NCBI GenBank assembly: GCA_016617785.1
Contig: JADILM010000007.1
Span: 1,426,001-1,490,000, forward strand
DNA length: 64,000 nt
Source: Sporobolomyces roseus
Taxonomy: Eukaryota; Basidiomycota; Microbotryomycetes; Sporidiobolales; Sporidiobolaceae
Direction of reading: 5' to 3'
The position numbers and the translations under genes are program-made. The notes under the pieces are model-generated. The model was not told the origin of the DNA, did no database searches, and worked only from the letters and a program-made list of their open reading frames with translations. How positions within the stretch are numbered: position 1 is the first letter of the stretch; every line of letters starts with the position of its first letter. Positions 1 to 12,128 of this stretch are shown here, in pieces.

Positions 1-828
1 TGCCTAACTCTTCCATATTGACATCTTTCATAGCCTGTGCGCTCATCAACACTTGAATCAGTATCAACCATGCAATTTGAGAACTGAGGAAGGAATCTCG
101 AGAAAAAAAAACGTACAAGCAGCGAAAGAAGGAACGATCAAGATGAACTACACTCTCCCCATCCTCTTTCAATCAGCCCCTTGTATAATAAATGAAAGAG
201 TAAGAAAAGTGTTTGTGGACTTTACCTCGAAAGTATGTTCACCTTTTTCCAATTCTACTTCTTTGCCTTTCTCAAACAACTGTACGTCCTTTTCCAAACA
301 AATCCCACTCTCATACGGAGTAGCATCGTTCCAACCTATATCATACAAACCTCTCAACCTCACGGTGAAGTGTTTCAGAGTTCGTGGTTTCCTGGTTGAA
401 AGTGGGGGTTAGTTGGGAGTTGGAAGGATTAGAGAGGGGATGGGAGAATCGTACGGGAGATAGAGAGTGACGGTTCCAGCAATGATCTCATCATAAGTGG
501 GTACACCTTCTGGAGCAGGATGTAAGAAGAATACATCTTGAGCGAGTGAAATCTATTTCTCTCTTAATTCATTAGTTCTCTTCCTTTCCGAATCAAGAGG
601 GGGGGTGAAACTTACAGTGAGTGATGGTTGAGCCAACCCCATTTTAGTGAGTATTCCAGGAGAAGGAGAACGTTTGGATATTGGAGGTTGTTTCGTTGCG
701 GAAGATTTAATGTAAAATGGTTCATAAAACGATGTAGTAGTCTTTGACGAGGAATCTTCAGGGATCGAGTTTGATGTCCGTTTACTCATGGGTGCACCTC
801 CACTACCACTGCCTCCACCACCTGTCAT
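1..828 (-). CDS. alpha-arrestin-like protein, N-terminal part (runs off left edge)
   Basis: Exons read on the minus strand are 828-616, 552-455, 391-226, 147-117 and 34-1, with the rest outside the window. After a Gly/Ser-rich leader the protein shows the arrestin N-domain order: LAQDVFFLHP, GTVTLYLPKPRTLKHF, VRLRGLYDIGW, EKGEHTFEF, ILIVPSFAAC and YERCQYGRVRH. The last two blocks appear only when a 31-nt microexon (147-117) is used; the ILIVP and YERxxYGR signatures then fall into frame, which strongly supports the model. Alpha-arrestins are ubiquitin-ligase adaptors that target plasma-membrane transporters for endocytosis; whether this one has PPxY motifs cannot be seen because the C-terminus is outside. 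I chose the ATG at 828; a second in-frame ATG lies at 789. Divergent from the ProRS gene. Confidence 0.8.
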
Positions 829-1205
829 TTGTTGAAGCGGGAAATGCGGGACGGAGTTGAGTGAATCGAATAAAAGAGAAAGTTGAGGATCGATCAAAGT
901 GAAAGTGGGTAGACGGTATTAGTAGAGCTGAGTGAGAATCTAGATGAGTCAAGTGAATGAAAGGGGGAGAGAAGGAGGGGAGATTTAGCGAATCACAATT
1001 CTGTAGCAACTCGCTCCCTTCCCGTTCCCCTCTCCCTCCTCGAACCAAAGAGACAGTCAACACGACGTCCCTTGTCAAGCTGTACCCTCAGAGTTTTAGA
1101 CTCTTACGCCTTTCTCGACCCATCGCACTCTCTTATCGACCTTTCACTTCTACGTCCATCTCCCTCAAACGTCAATTCACTCCACTCCCTTTCCCAACCA
1201 ACAAA
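829..1205. promoter_or_regulatory. divergent intergenic region, arrestin-like / ProRS
   Basis: This 377-base stretch separates two genes that start in opposite directions and must hold both promoters. Its ProRS-proximal part (957-1205) is open in frame with ProRS and is described separately. I see no clear TATA box or other named element. Confidence 0.5.
957..1205 (+). other. in-frame 5' extension of ProRS resembling a mitochondrial presequence
   Basis: From an ATG at 957 the reading frame is open for 83 codons into the ATG at 1206. The part nearest the ProRS start has no acidic residues, is rich in Arg, Lys, Ser and Thr, and contains SYRPFTSTSISLKRQF, which looks like a matrix-protease site (Arg-x-Phe followed by Ser/Thr). 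The first residues (MKGGEKEGRFSE) are less presequence-like, so a start between 957 and 1206 at a near-cognate codon is also possible. It could instead be ordinary 5' UTR that happens to be open. Confidence 0.45.
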
Positions 1206-4117
1206 ATGGATACATCATCCCTCACCTCTCGTCTAACCACTTTGAACCTCTCCCCTTCCACTTCCTCCACCGAATCAATTCAAGCAACTAAATTGTTAAC
1301 TTATTTTTTCACTCCCAAATCAGGTTCGAAACATCCTCAGCATGAAGACAAAGATCTCAAATTGGTAGTCGTTGCGATTGAAGAGGGAAAGAATTTGGGT
1401 CCGGCTAAACAACTAGCTAGTTCAGTTGGATTGAAAGATATGAGAGCTGTTTCAGGACAAGATTTGGATAAACTATTGGCAAGGACTAGGGAACAAGGTA
1501 CAAATCTCTATTCCTCACTCTTTACTACTACTCTCTTGACTAGCTCGACCAAATCAAAAGTGCGAATCAAAAGATTGACTCACACTCTTCTCAATCATTC
1601 TAGCTTCCCCTCTCTCCCTCACTCCCGAACTCGCTTCCACCACCCTCCTAATCACTTCAACTACCCTCTCTTCCCTCTCCACCGTCTCCCTCCCCTCCCC
1701 TTCAGATCCCTCCGAATCCCTCTCCCTCTCCTCCGAACAATTCCAAAAGATCATCTCCCAACTCGAATCCGAAGGTGCCGCTACTAAACAAGTTGAATTC
1801 GTCGTAAAAGGTGCCGAACCGTATGTCCTTTTAATCCCTACTTCTCAACCCTCGTTTCATTTCAGCAGAGAGAATACTAAGGAAGAATATTTTGAGAGAG
1901 AAACAGTCCTGCTCCTGTTAAGCAAGTCAAGAAGCCCGCTACGGAAGAGAAGAAAGTTGTCCCTGGTGAACTCGATGGACAATCTGGAGTACAATTAGGA
2001 ATCACAGTCAAGAAGGAACAAGCCAATTTCGGTGAATGGTATCAACAAGTACGAAACCCCTTTTCCTTAACTTCCCTTTCCATCTCATTCGAGTTTTGAA
2101 AGGACCGATCACTGATAACGGCGAGGGTCGAGTGGAGTAGGTACTCATCAAGGGAGAAATGTTGGATTATTATGATATTTCAGGTTGTTATATCCTCAAA
2201 CCTTGGTCTTATGGAATTTGGCAAGAGATTCAAAGTAAGCTCCCATTTCTCTCTCCCTCTCCTCATTCCTTCTCGAGAGATGCTGATCGAGTGGATTCGA
2301 ATGATTTTAGCTTGGTTCGATCGACACATGTAAGTTTCTCCTTTCTCTCTTCATCACCTTTCTCCCAAAGCAGGGAGCTGATGAAGTTCGGATGTGAGTC
2401 TTACAGTAAAGCTTTGGGAGTCAATAACGCTTATTTCCCAATGTTTGTCTCTGAAACCGTCTTGAACCGAGAAAAAGATCATATTGAAGGATTCGCACCT
2501 GAAGTAGCTTGGGTTACTCGAGCGTACGTCGTCTCTATTCCTTTTTCAAGAGAGAGAGTACGTGACTGATTAGAAGAGGGGGGAGGGGATTGTAGTGGAC
2601 AGAGTGAGTTGGAAGTACCTATCGCGATTAGGCCTACTTCGGAAACTGTCATGTACCCTTACTACGCCAAGGTGAGCCTCTCTCTCATTACAGTCGGAAG
2701 GAGAGAGAGAGAATTGCTGACCAAGAGAGAGGGGAGTGGTTTGAGTAGTGGATTCGTTCTCACCGAGATTTACCCCTCAAATTGAACCAATGGAACTCTG
2801 TCGTTCGTTGGGAATTCAAGAACCCTCGTTAGTTTACTATTCTCCTCTCCCCTTCGACGAGACAGAGCGCTGATGATCATGCCTGTATAGAACCTTTCCT
2901 TCGAACCCGAGAGTTCCTCTGGCAAGAAGGACACACTGCATTCCTTACGAAAAAAGAAGCCGATGAAGAAGTTCTTCAAATCCTCGATTTGTACCGAAGA
3001 GTGTACGAAGAATTACTCGCAGTCCCCGTCATCCCAGGAGTCAAATCCGAAAAAGAGAAATTCGCTGGAGGATTATACACTACTACTGTCGAAGGATTTA
3101 TTCCTACTACAGGTAGAGGAATTCAAGGAGGAACTTCTCATTGCCTCGGACAAAACTTCTCGAAAATGTTCGGAATCAATGTAGAAGACCCTAGTAACCC
3201 TGGTGGAGATAAATTGGAAGTTTGGCAGAATAGTTGGGGTTTGTCAACTAGGAGTTTGGGAGTAATGGTCATGGTTCATGGAGATGATAAAGGTTTGGTA
3301 TTACCTCCTAGAGTCGCTCAGTTACAGGCAGTTATTATTCCAGTTGGGATCACGGCAAAGACTACGGAAGAGATGAGGAGGAAATTGGAGGATGAGGCGG
3401 ATAGGATCGCGAAGGAATTGGTTAAAGCTGGATTGAGGGCTAAAGCAGATTTGAGGGATGGTTACACTCCTGGATTCAAGTATAACGATTGGGAACTCAA
3501 GGTCAGTCACCTACACACACTCTCTCTCTTGATCTCTGAAAAACGGAATTAACGAGAACTCTTTCATCGATTCGTAGGGTGTACCACTACGACTCGAATT
3601 GGGACCCAAAGATCTCGAGAAACAATCAGTCATGTCAGTTCGACGAGACAATGGAGTAAAAGCTTCCCTCGCCCTATCGGATCTCACTACCTCTCTCCCG
3701 GCTCTCCTCGAAACGATTCACCACGACATGTTGAACCGCGCACGAGAAGTATTCGACAACTCGATCACGGTCGTTCAAGAATGGAAGGAACTCGTACCCG
3801 CTTTGAACAAGAACCATATTGCTGCTTTACCTTGGTGTGAAGTCGAGGAATGTGAGGACCAAATCAAGGATCGTTCGGCGAAGGAATCGGTTGAAGGTGC
3901 AGAAGATGAGAGGGCTCCTAGTGCTGGTGCCAAATCATTGTGTATCCCTCACAACCAGGACAAGTTTGGTTCGATCGAAGGAAAGAAATGTCCCAACTGT
4001 GGAAAAGACGCAAAGAGGTGGACTCTTTTCGGTCGATCTTGTAAGTTTGCTCTCTCGTTTTCACTTTTTCGTTCGTTCGTAAGATACTTACCTCGCTCGC
4101 TTGATGCCTCAGACTAG
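1206..4117 (+). CDS. prolyl-tRNA synthetase, eukaryotic (cytosolic) type
   Basis: Eleven exons (1206-1497, 1604-1820, 1907-2048, 2141-2234, 2311-2329, 2407-2523, 2596-2671, 2749-2827, 2891-3501, 3578-4040, 4113-4117) give 704 aa. It charges tRNA-Pro with proline. An N-terminal domain of about 190 residues (YbaK/ProX-like region at the start) precedes the class II core: [19 protein letters not shown], the [15 protein letters not shown] motif near residue 305, [20 protein letters not shown] (motif 2) and [15 protein letters not shown]. The C-terminal zinc-binding-type domain has CEVEEC and CPNCGK and ends in LFGRSY, the conserved eukaryotic terminus. Two exons are tiny: 19 nt (2311-2329), and 5 nt (4113-4117), which supplies the end of the last Tyr codon plus TAG. 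No second ProRS is visible here. Confidence 0.96.
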
Positions 4118-4266
4118 GCGCCGTCGACAAGACGAAAGAAAGAGCAAGAATATGGGAAAGGGGAGAAGGGGTTCATTTTCTGGGGTCACCGCATTCGTAC
4201 GAGTTTCGTTGCAAGTTCTATACAATCATCTCTCACATTCGTCATCGGTCGCTCACAATTGTTCAC

Positions 4267-4301
4267 GAGAGAGCGAGAGAGAGAGAGAGAGAAAGAGAGA
4301 A
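4267..4301. repeat. (GA)n microsatellite
   Basis: An imperfect GA tract sits in the 267-base gap between the convergent 3' ends of ProRS and the Clr2-like gene. Shorter GA tracts recur at about 7136-7160 and 7378-7392. Confidence 0.9.
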
Positions 4302-4384
4302 ACAACAAAAGTGAGAATTGCAAAGCTTTCCGAAACAAAACCGATACTCAAAGATCCGACGAGAAACGATCGACTCCATCCTCC

Positions 4385-7218
4385 CTATACCTTGGCTGGC
4401 TCCTTCGAGGTAGTAGTAGCTGCAGCGGCAGGTTTTGCAGAAGAAGACGTAGAAGAAGCGGGAACAGGTTTGCGAACTTCTGGAGGTGGTCCCATTCGAA
4501 CTCCATGCACACCTGCTGGAATGTCCGCCTGTGCTAAGCGGGTCACGATCAGCTTATCAACTTGAGAGCTGAGAGTTAATTCGAATGCGCACCTCTGCTT
4601 GTTCTTCTGCCAAACGAAGTTGATCGTCTCTTCCTCCCATCGCACCATTCTCGGCCTGTGCGCACCTCCATTCAATGCACGAGTCAGCTCCCGTCAACGT
4701 GAAAGAGTCGAGATAATACGCACGATAATCTGAGTAGTTCTGAAAGCACCGCAAAGTCCCGACAAAGTCAACCTCAAAGCGTCGAACCCATTCATTCCTC
4801 TACCCCTCAAACTAACTGCCCATCCCAAGAGATCCGCCTTGTTGTCGACTTGTTGATTCGATTTCTTGAGTGCGACGTTGACCAATTCCAATTCTTCCGA
4901 ATCTTTCTTCGTCAAGGGATAATAACGACCCGCGATATCCGAGAAGCACAAATCTACTTCTCCATGCGCCGTCGAGAGACACCTCCACTTGTGAGAAGGG
5001 AAAGGGCGAGGGAGAGTCTTGAGAATCGAGAGTGAAAGTTCTTGTGCCGTAGCTTGAGGGTTCAAAGCGTAATTCGGATCTTCACGATCTGGCATCTCGA
5101 CTAATTCGTAGATTACTCCTCGAGCCATGAGAGGGGAACGTCCCAACCCTTGATAGATGATCGAGATGTGGAGGATGAGAGTGGTAGCGAGAAGTTGATG
5201 CTTCGGATCGAACCCTTTTCGATCAATGAATGGACCGAGATCGCTTCCTGGTTTGAGTCGAACAAAGTCGCCTACGTGGATCAACTCGGGTCCGTAGATG
5301 ACGTGGGAATAGGTGAGGTAGCGGGAACGAGCAGGGAATTCTTCCAATTCGGAACGAACTGAGGAAGTGCGAGCGGGATTTGATGCGAGGTGTTCTCCAA
5401 CTGCGATAGTAGGTAGTCTATTCAGTGGTGCCGAGCCATCAGTAAGTGAATAAGCGGAAGGGGAGGGAGAGAGTAAACGAACGGTCTGATCTGAATCGCA
5501 GCGTAACATTTCGCGATTCGGTGAGCTTTCCAATAAGCTCCGACGACGGCGGGCCATCCCTCAGTTTGAATATCGGTCCAACCTTTCCTTACTCCATCTT
5601 GCCTGAACCTATTCCATGTCCATTGATGCTTGTCCATGTGAGCTGTGTTGGCAGGGATGAACTGAAGCCACGGCATGACATTTTCGGATCTGACCATTTC
5701 GAGAGAATCGTTCGAGTTCTGAGAGAGGAGTTCGACGGTGAACTTTGCGTCGGTGTCTTCCCCTTTCCCTTTGACGGTACGTTTGCGAATGATTCCGGGC
5801 CAACGAGAGAAGTCTGCATCGCCGATGAATTTCCTCTGACCCGAAGGAGGTCGACCTAAGGGAACTCGAACCCAAACGAGTTCACCGACTCGAAGGAACC
5901 TTGGGGCTCGGAGGTCGAGTTGTACTTCTTCGACGGAGAGAGTCGAAGTCGTGGCGGCGAATTCGGGAGGAGCGGGAGTCATGAAATTCGAGATATCGTC
6001 GTTGATAGGTTCTGCTTCTTGCAACTTGACAGTAGGTTTCGATTGTCGTCCTGACGAAGTAGTTCGAGATGCAGATCCGGGTCCTCCTAAACCTCGTCCG
6101 TAATCGGAAGAGTATCCTCCATCGTCTTCGTCGTAAGGAAAATCGTCGTACATCGGTTCATCCTCGTCGTCCTCATCATCCCAATCTCTGCCCTTCCCTT
6201 TCTTCCCTCCTTTCCCTTTCGCAGCAGCTTTCTTCGACGCAGCAGTTCGAGCCGTCTTTCCTCCCCTCGCTCGACCTCTCGATGAAACTTCACTATCTTC
6301 TCCTGCTTCCTCCAATCCTTCTCCTGTAACTTTACGCTTCCTCGCTCCTGCCGCTCCTCCGGCTTTCGCAGGTGATCCGCCTTCTGCTCCTGCTTTCCCG
6401 ACGAGTTTACATCCGTCGCAAGGACAGTGACCAGGTTTGTTGAAAAGTTGCCAACTAATGTGTTTGCCGAGTGATAAAGCTGAACGTATCTTGCGTCCGT
6501 CGTGACCTGTGTATCGATCCTCGCCCCTAGATTAGCTTGGTCTGCTTTCCTAAAGGAGCGAACTATCGACTCACCGAAGATGAACCTGTCCAAACGAAGT
6601 CGTTTCGTTCCTTCTCTCGCAATCGCATCGTTCTTGGGTCTCGTGATTTGTTCGAATAACGCATAACCCTTTGGTAGATCTGCCAACATCCAATGTGCGG
6701 CCGTCTCGTCTGTAGAGAGAGAGTGAACTCAAACCAAATCAGTTCCTCTTGATCTCTCGCTCTCAGAGGAGTGAAAGGCTTAGCTTACTATTATGATGAC
6801 CCAAATCTTTTGCCAACATTTCCCCTGCAGTCTTCCTCCACATCCTCTGTTTATCATGATCGTTATCCAACAGAGTCATTTCCGGTCCCTCCTCTGGCCA
6901 TCTACTCGTGTCTCCATCTCCGAAAGTAGGCGCTAGTTTGATATAGTGTGGTTCATCTCTAGTCGGACGGGGTGACCAGACTACTGTGTAACATCCTGGA
7001 AGACATTCTCCTCGAGGTTGTGGAATTGATGAAGAGCCTCCTCCAGTGGGATCTGTAGATCCTTGACGAGACCCTGAAGCTTCTGCCGCAACTTGCATGA
7101 GTGTCGCTGTTCTGTTTGAGCTAGTTTGTGGTGAAAGTGAGAGAGTGAGAGAGAGAGACGAGCGCTTCGCAAAAACAGGAGTCCAATTTTGCTCCCTCGA
7201 TCTCTGCCGACGGTCCAT
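4385..7218 (-). CDS. Clr2-like transcriptional silencing protein
   Basis: Six exons (7218-6789, 6709-6575, 6506-5483, 5417-4724, 4655-4593, 4528-4385) give 829 aa. The N-terminal block ADLPKGYALFEQ, then FIFGHDGRKIRS, then HISWQLFNKPGHCPCDGC (about residues 150-220) matches the cryptic loci regulator 2 domain, whose hallmarks are a GYxLFE motif, a GHxxGRxFRS motif and a CxCxxC pair. The second motif forms only when acceptor 6507 is used. A basic/acidic linker (about 225-330) follows, then a region with RVGELVWV and WPGII typical of the Clr2 C-terminal part. In fission yeast Clr2 belongs to the SHREC histone deacetylase complex; that role here is inferred. The tail is Ala/Pro/Ser/Thr-rich. The start could also be the internal Met at about 7098. 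Confidence 0.72.
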
Positions 7219-7403
7219 GTAAGAGAAAGTCGAAGATTACAACATCTCCTCCTTCGTAAGCGAAAAGAAGAGAAATAAAGTGATTATAGTACTAATTGAA
7301 AAAAGGTCGAGAAACCGGGAAGGATAAGTAAGGGGTATAGTAAGGTGATTCACAGAACGCAGAGAAGATATCGACAGCGAGAGAGAGAGAGAAGAGAAAG
7401 GAG

Positions 7404-10400
7404 TTAGGCGGGGAAAGGTTTCCCTCTAACTTCAGGATACGCTTGATCCCTCAATCGCTTCTTTGGTGCACTCTCTTCTTTCCATTGTTTGCTCAGTCGT
7501 CTGTGCGCTCAAGTCCAATCAACTTACTGAGCTCGGTGGAGTTGTGAAGGGGGATGAAGACGTACCTCATTCGAGAGAGAGCGCAAATTGCGAATGCTGC
7601 AGAACGAAGAGTTGGTTTCGTTGTTTGCTGAGATGGGATTGGTAGGTTGAGTTGCGACATAATGGTATCGATACTATGACATCTTAGACCACAACATCAG
7701 TCCAAGTATAGAAACAGATGCCAGGAGCTCGAGGACATACGTTGTTTGTTTCTCTTGAACGACAGTCGACAAGTAAGACTTCTGTTCTCCCGCTTGATGA
7801 CGGAACTCGACTTCTCGGTTGACACGAAGCTTGAGCTGACGAATGAGTACCAAGAGTCCTTTCGATTCTTGCTTGTGTTTCGCTCGAAGTTCGTCGAGTG
7901 ATTTCGAATCACCGCTGTGAGTCCGAATTCGACATCCCATCAATCACTATTCGCAAGTGGTGAATGAAGATTCCGACTCACCTTTGCGCCACCTTCTCCT
8001 CTGCCTGTCGTTTCGCAAATTCGTCCCGCTCTCTCCGAACTCCAGCGAGATCCAAGCCCAAACTAATCGCTTCCTGCCTCACTCGGTTCATATCAGCTTG
8101 AAGACCCGCTACTTCTCGAAGGATATCACCTCGTTCGTCTTGAAGCGTTCGATGTTCTGCTTCTTTCGATCTTAAGGCCGAGCGGAGTGAATCGAGTTCG
8201 ACGGAATTTGAGGAAGTGCGAGAAGAGGTCCGAAGATCCTGTGCGACGCTCGAAGAGACAATCAGTGACTGACTGTTGAGGATGCGAATGAGTGCACTCA
8301 CAGCTTCAAGAGAGGTGACGCGAACTTGAAGAGCGGATTTTGCTTTTTCGCTGGCAGAGTAATCGTTTGTCAAGGTTCGGAGTCGTGATCTTTCTGCTCG
8401 TAGATCAGTCTCGAGGACGACAGCTTCTCTACGAGCTTGTTGGAGATCCTAGGTGGTCAACTGGAGAGATCAGCCACGAGTCGCTCGAGACGGAGAGAAA
8501 ACGATGAGTGCTCACCTTCGAAAGCGATTCCTGTTGAGCTAGCAAAGTCGCTTTCTCCGAAGCTAGGTCCTTTGATCGAGCGGCTTGTCGTTCCATGACT
8601 GAGATCTCGGTCTGCAGTTGCTTGAGTTTGGCGGTAGCAGTAGCGAGCTCTGATCGAAGCGAGTCGACTGCTTTACCTTGTGTCGTATAGCTAAAGATCT
8701 CGTTTCGAGGGTCAGTGTCGATCCCTGGTCAGTGGCAGAGCGGGAGAGACGTACCCTTCGAACGAAACACCACCTTGGTCGACTCGAAGTTGAACGACTT
8801 TATTCGCATCGAAAGTAGTCGAACAATCAGGACAATGTATCTTGGCCAATCTGGCTCGAACTCTTTCGATCGATCCATTCTCACCGAATAAACGTTCGAG
8901 TTGAGCTTCGAGAGAGGCAATCTTGGCTTGAGCGGTCGAGAGTTGACGAGCAATAGAGATTGTGTCGAATCCGGCGGCTTCGAGTCGATCGAGCTTGTTG
9001 TCGATTTGTGCGTTGGCGGCGGTAAGTTGTAGCTGGAGGTGCTCGACCATTTGCTCGAGTTCGTGGATTTGTGCAAGGAGAGGAGAAATCGTTTCGTTCG
9101 CACCAGGACTCCAGTTCGAGAGCTGAGGAACTCAAGATACAGTCAGTCAACGAGGTCGAGACCTCAAACAGCGGCTACTCACATTGCTAAGGAATTGACC
9201 AGGAGTCCTGGGAGTTCGAACGGTAGGAAGAGGTCGAAGTAACCAAGATTTGTCGGGAGTTTGATTCGGAGAGAACTGAATCGAAACTTGTTGACGAAGG
9301 GACTTGACGCGATCTTCGAGGTCTGCTTTCGTCGACTCCAGGTTCTGAATCTCGAGATCCCTGACCTCGACAGATCGATCCTCGTTGGCGGTAGAAGCGA
9401 GTTTCTCGTGCAGTTGTACGATCTCTTGTCGAGCCTCCTCCAGTTCTTCCTCGAGAGAAGTGATGACGTCGTCCTTGTTGCTGTTGTACGCTTCGTTACC
9501 CAGAGGTGACTTGGCTTTGACGACGCTAAACTGAGAGATCTGAGCTGAGAGGGAAGAGTTGACTTGCTTTTCTCCAGCAAGTTGTTGTCGGAGAGCTGCG
9601 AGATCGTCTTCGTTCTGTAGGAGTTGATTTGCTGATTCGTCGAGAGCACCTTCAAGTTGTTGGATCTCCTCATCTTTCTGCTTGATTTGTTTCCTCAACT
9701 CCTCAACGTCCTCCCCACCCTGTTCTGCCGCCTCGAGCTCTTCCTGCATCCGGTTCAGCTCCTCATCTCGAGCCTCGACATCCCGTTTGAGTGATCGAAT
9801 CTCGTTCTCGAGTACTTCGTCGAGCGCCTTTCCTTCCTTCTCCAATCTCTGTTCGAGCGCATCCCGTTCCGCCTTGACTCGATCGAGCACCTCCTTCTCA
9901 CTCCTCCTAGCAGTCTCATCCTCTTTCCTCTTCTTCTCCAGCTCATCCCTCGCAGCTTCCACCTTCTTCTCCTGTTCTTCCATAACTTTACTCAATTCCC
10001 TCTCGAGTTCCTCCATCTTGTCTGCGAATTCCGTCTCCTGTTCGACGAGGAGTTGCTTGACCGCTTCGACCTCGATATCCTTCTCTTGTAGATCCTCAAG
10101 TAACTCGTCGACCCGCCCTTGCAAATTCGCAAAGTCCTTTTCACTCGCTTCTCCCGCTGCAGTGAAATCCGTTTGAAGTTTCGCGAGGTCGGCTTGAGCT
10201 GCATCTCGATCGGATGAAGCAGCGTCGAGAGCGTCTTTGAGGTCGAACACTTCTTGTTGGAGGTCCGAAACAAGATTTGCAGAGGAAGAATCGTTTCCTA
10301 AGTTGGCGGGTACGTTCGAAACGATCTGATCTCGGAGTTGATGGATCTCCTCCTCTTTTTCGCCAACTTGATCTTGTGCGCGCTCAAGTTCCGCTTCAAG

Positions 10401-12128
10401 TTCTCGTATTCGGGTCGCAGCGTCCTTTCCTCCGAGTTGACCGTCGAATTGATCTTGAAGCCCTCTGATCCGTCGTTGTCCATCTACGAGCCCCTCGAGT
10501 TCCTTCCCTAGAATTTCGACCCGAGAGCCTTCGTTCTCACTCCCCTCTCCACTGTTCGTCCTCCCTCTCCATTTCGACTGAGAAACATCAACACTGATTC
10601 CTCCTGCAACACTCATCTCCCTGATTGTGTACTGTAGGCGTTCGTTGTCGTCCGTAGTTTTCTTGAGTGTCTTGACGAGTTGTTGATTCTCGTCGGTGAG
10701 ATGAGTGTTGAGTTGATGAAGGTACGCATTGAGTTTCGCTCCATTGAACCGACTTCCGCCCGCAACAGCTCCTCCGACATTCTCGGATCCACCAGAAGGA
10801 AGGGAGGTGTTTGCCTTCGGGTGGAAAGTCGTGAGATCGTTCGAAGACTGGTCGGAAGCGAAGGATGAGGTCGATCTTTGGTCTTCATCGTTTCCGTTTT
10901 CGATGGCGGAAGAGGAGCCAGGAGCTTTGTGTACTGATCGAAGAGGGTGAGGTGTACCGCGGATGAAACGAGGTTTGGCGGTTGAGCGAAGGGTCGTAAG
11001 GAGGTGATTTGCGCGTCTCGCAGCATCGGTTTGTTGCCCAGCGAAGGGCGTAGCGGGGGTTAAATCGTGATGTAGAGAGTGGATAGGTGAATCGAGGGCG
11101 AGAGGGGAACGATGAGCATTAGGAGTGAGGGAATTGGAAGGGGTTTTGTCGCCATCTCGAGAAGGGGTTTGATCGGATAGAAGGGAGTCTTGCTGATAAG
11201 AGTTCTTCGGTGAGTAGTTGCGTCCGATTTCGACGGAAGCGACGGTCGCGTTGATGTCGCGTTCTCGAAGAGGCGAAAGAGCTGCAGGGAGAAGCGGTTT
11301 CGGGGCAAAGTCCTGCTCATCCATCTCGAATGGTCAGCTCGGCAGCATCAAAGAGGAGACAGAAGTCGTCGACAGAGCGCACCTGCCGTTGCGTCACAGG
11401 GCTAGCCATTCCACCTAGACCATCCAAAGGATGTCGTTCTTCTGCTTCTGACGAAGTGTAATCCTCGTCCCTCGTCGACTGATCCTCCGTCATCGTCTCT
11501 TGCACCTCAGTTTGAGGTTCCGGTAAAGCTGACAGGTTCACGCTCTGCTTGTTCGGTCCGTCGCGATCGCTTTCCTCTCCACCACTTCCGCTCAAAACAA
11601 CCATATCTTCTTCTTCCAAACTCCTCGCCCCTCCTTTTCTAATCTCGCTCACTGTATCGTTGAAGCTGCTATCATCCGTGTTTGCGTACGTTTGAGTAGG
11701 AGATCTGCGGCCTTGAGTTGGTCTTCGAAGGCTGTCGAGTTGAGGAGGAGGTCGAGCCGTTGCATCACTGCTGTACCGTGTAGAAGCAGTCGAAGGGATG
11801 ATAGTGGATTGTGAGCGGTGATAGAGACTCGAAGGAGCAGGTGTCGAGGTGTAGGGAGTTGGTGGGAGAAGGGGAGGGGAAGGAAGAGAGGGAGCAAGGG
11901 AGCCGTCTCGAGTCGATGAGGGTTTTCGAGCTGGTGGAGAGTGTGCTACTGTAGAATCTCCATCCTCTGAGAAAGTCGTCTGGTCTGCAGGTAGTCCTGG
12001 TAAGTCTGGTAACGATTGTTGTTGGAGGTCTTCAATTCTTCTCAGCACTCGAGAGGGCGTCTCCGGTTGGAACACTGTAGGTTCGTATGGATCAGTGATG
12101 GTCTACGATTGACTGAGGATGACTCACT
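7404..12128 (-). CDS. PACT-domain spindle pole body scaffold (Pcp1/Spc110/pericentrin-like)
   Basis: Ten exons (12128, 12074-11383, 11312-9183, 9122-8755, 8690-8516, 8448-8302, 8238-7982, 7914-7741, 7673-7566, 7500-7404) give 1382 aa. The N-terminal 450 residues are Ser/Pro-rich with many SP/TP sites (ETPSRVLRRIEDLQ at the start); long coiled coils fill about 450-1250. The C-terminus carries a PACT-type domain: LLVLIRQLKLRVNREVEFR, HQAGEQKSYLS, then KPTLRSAAFAICALSRMR and LSKQWKEE (about 1270-1360). Pericentrin-family proteins anchor gamma-tubulin at microtubule-organising centres, binding calmodulin through this domain. The start codon appears split by a 53-nt intron: A at 12128, TG at 12074-12073; the next in-frame ATG is more than 100 codons downstream. 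The acceptor of the large exon could be 11324 instead of 11312 without changing frame. Confidence 0.82.

Noticed and set aside
803..1078. Open frame on the minus strand antisense to the ProRS leader
   Set aside because: Low-complexity composition, overlaps the start of the arrestin gene in another frame and the ProRS upstream region, and has no motif.
9682..10176. Serine-rich plus-strand open frame inside the spindle pole gene
   Set aside because: It is the antisense shadow of the Glu/Lys/Arg-rich coiled-coil exon.
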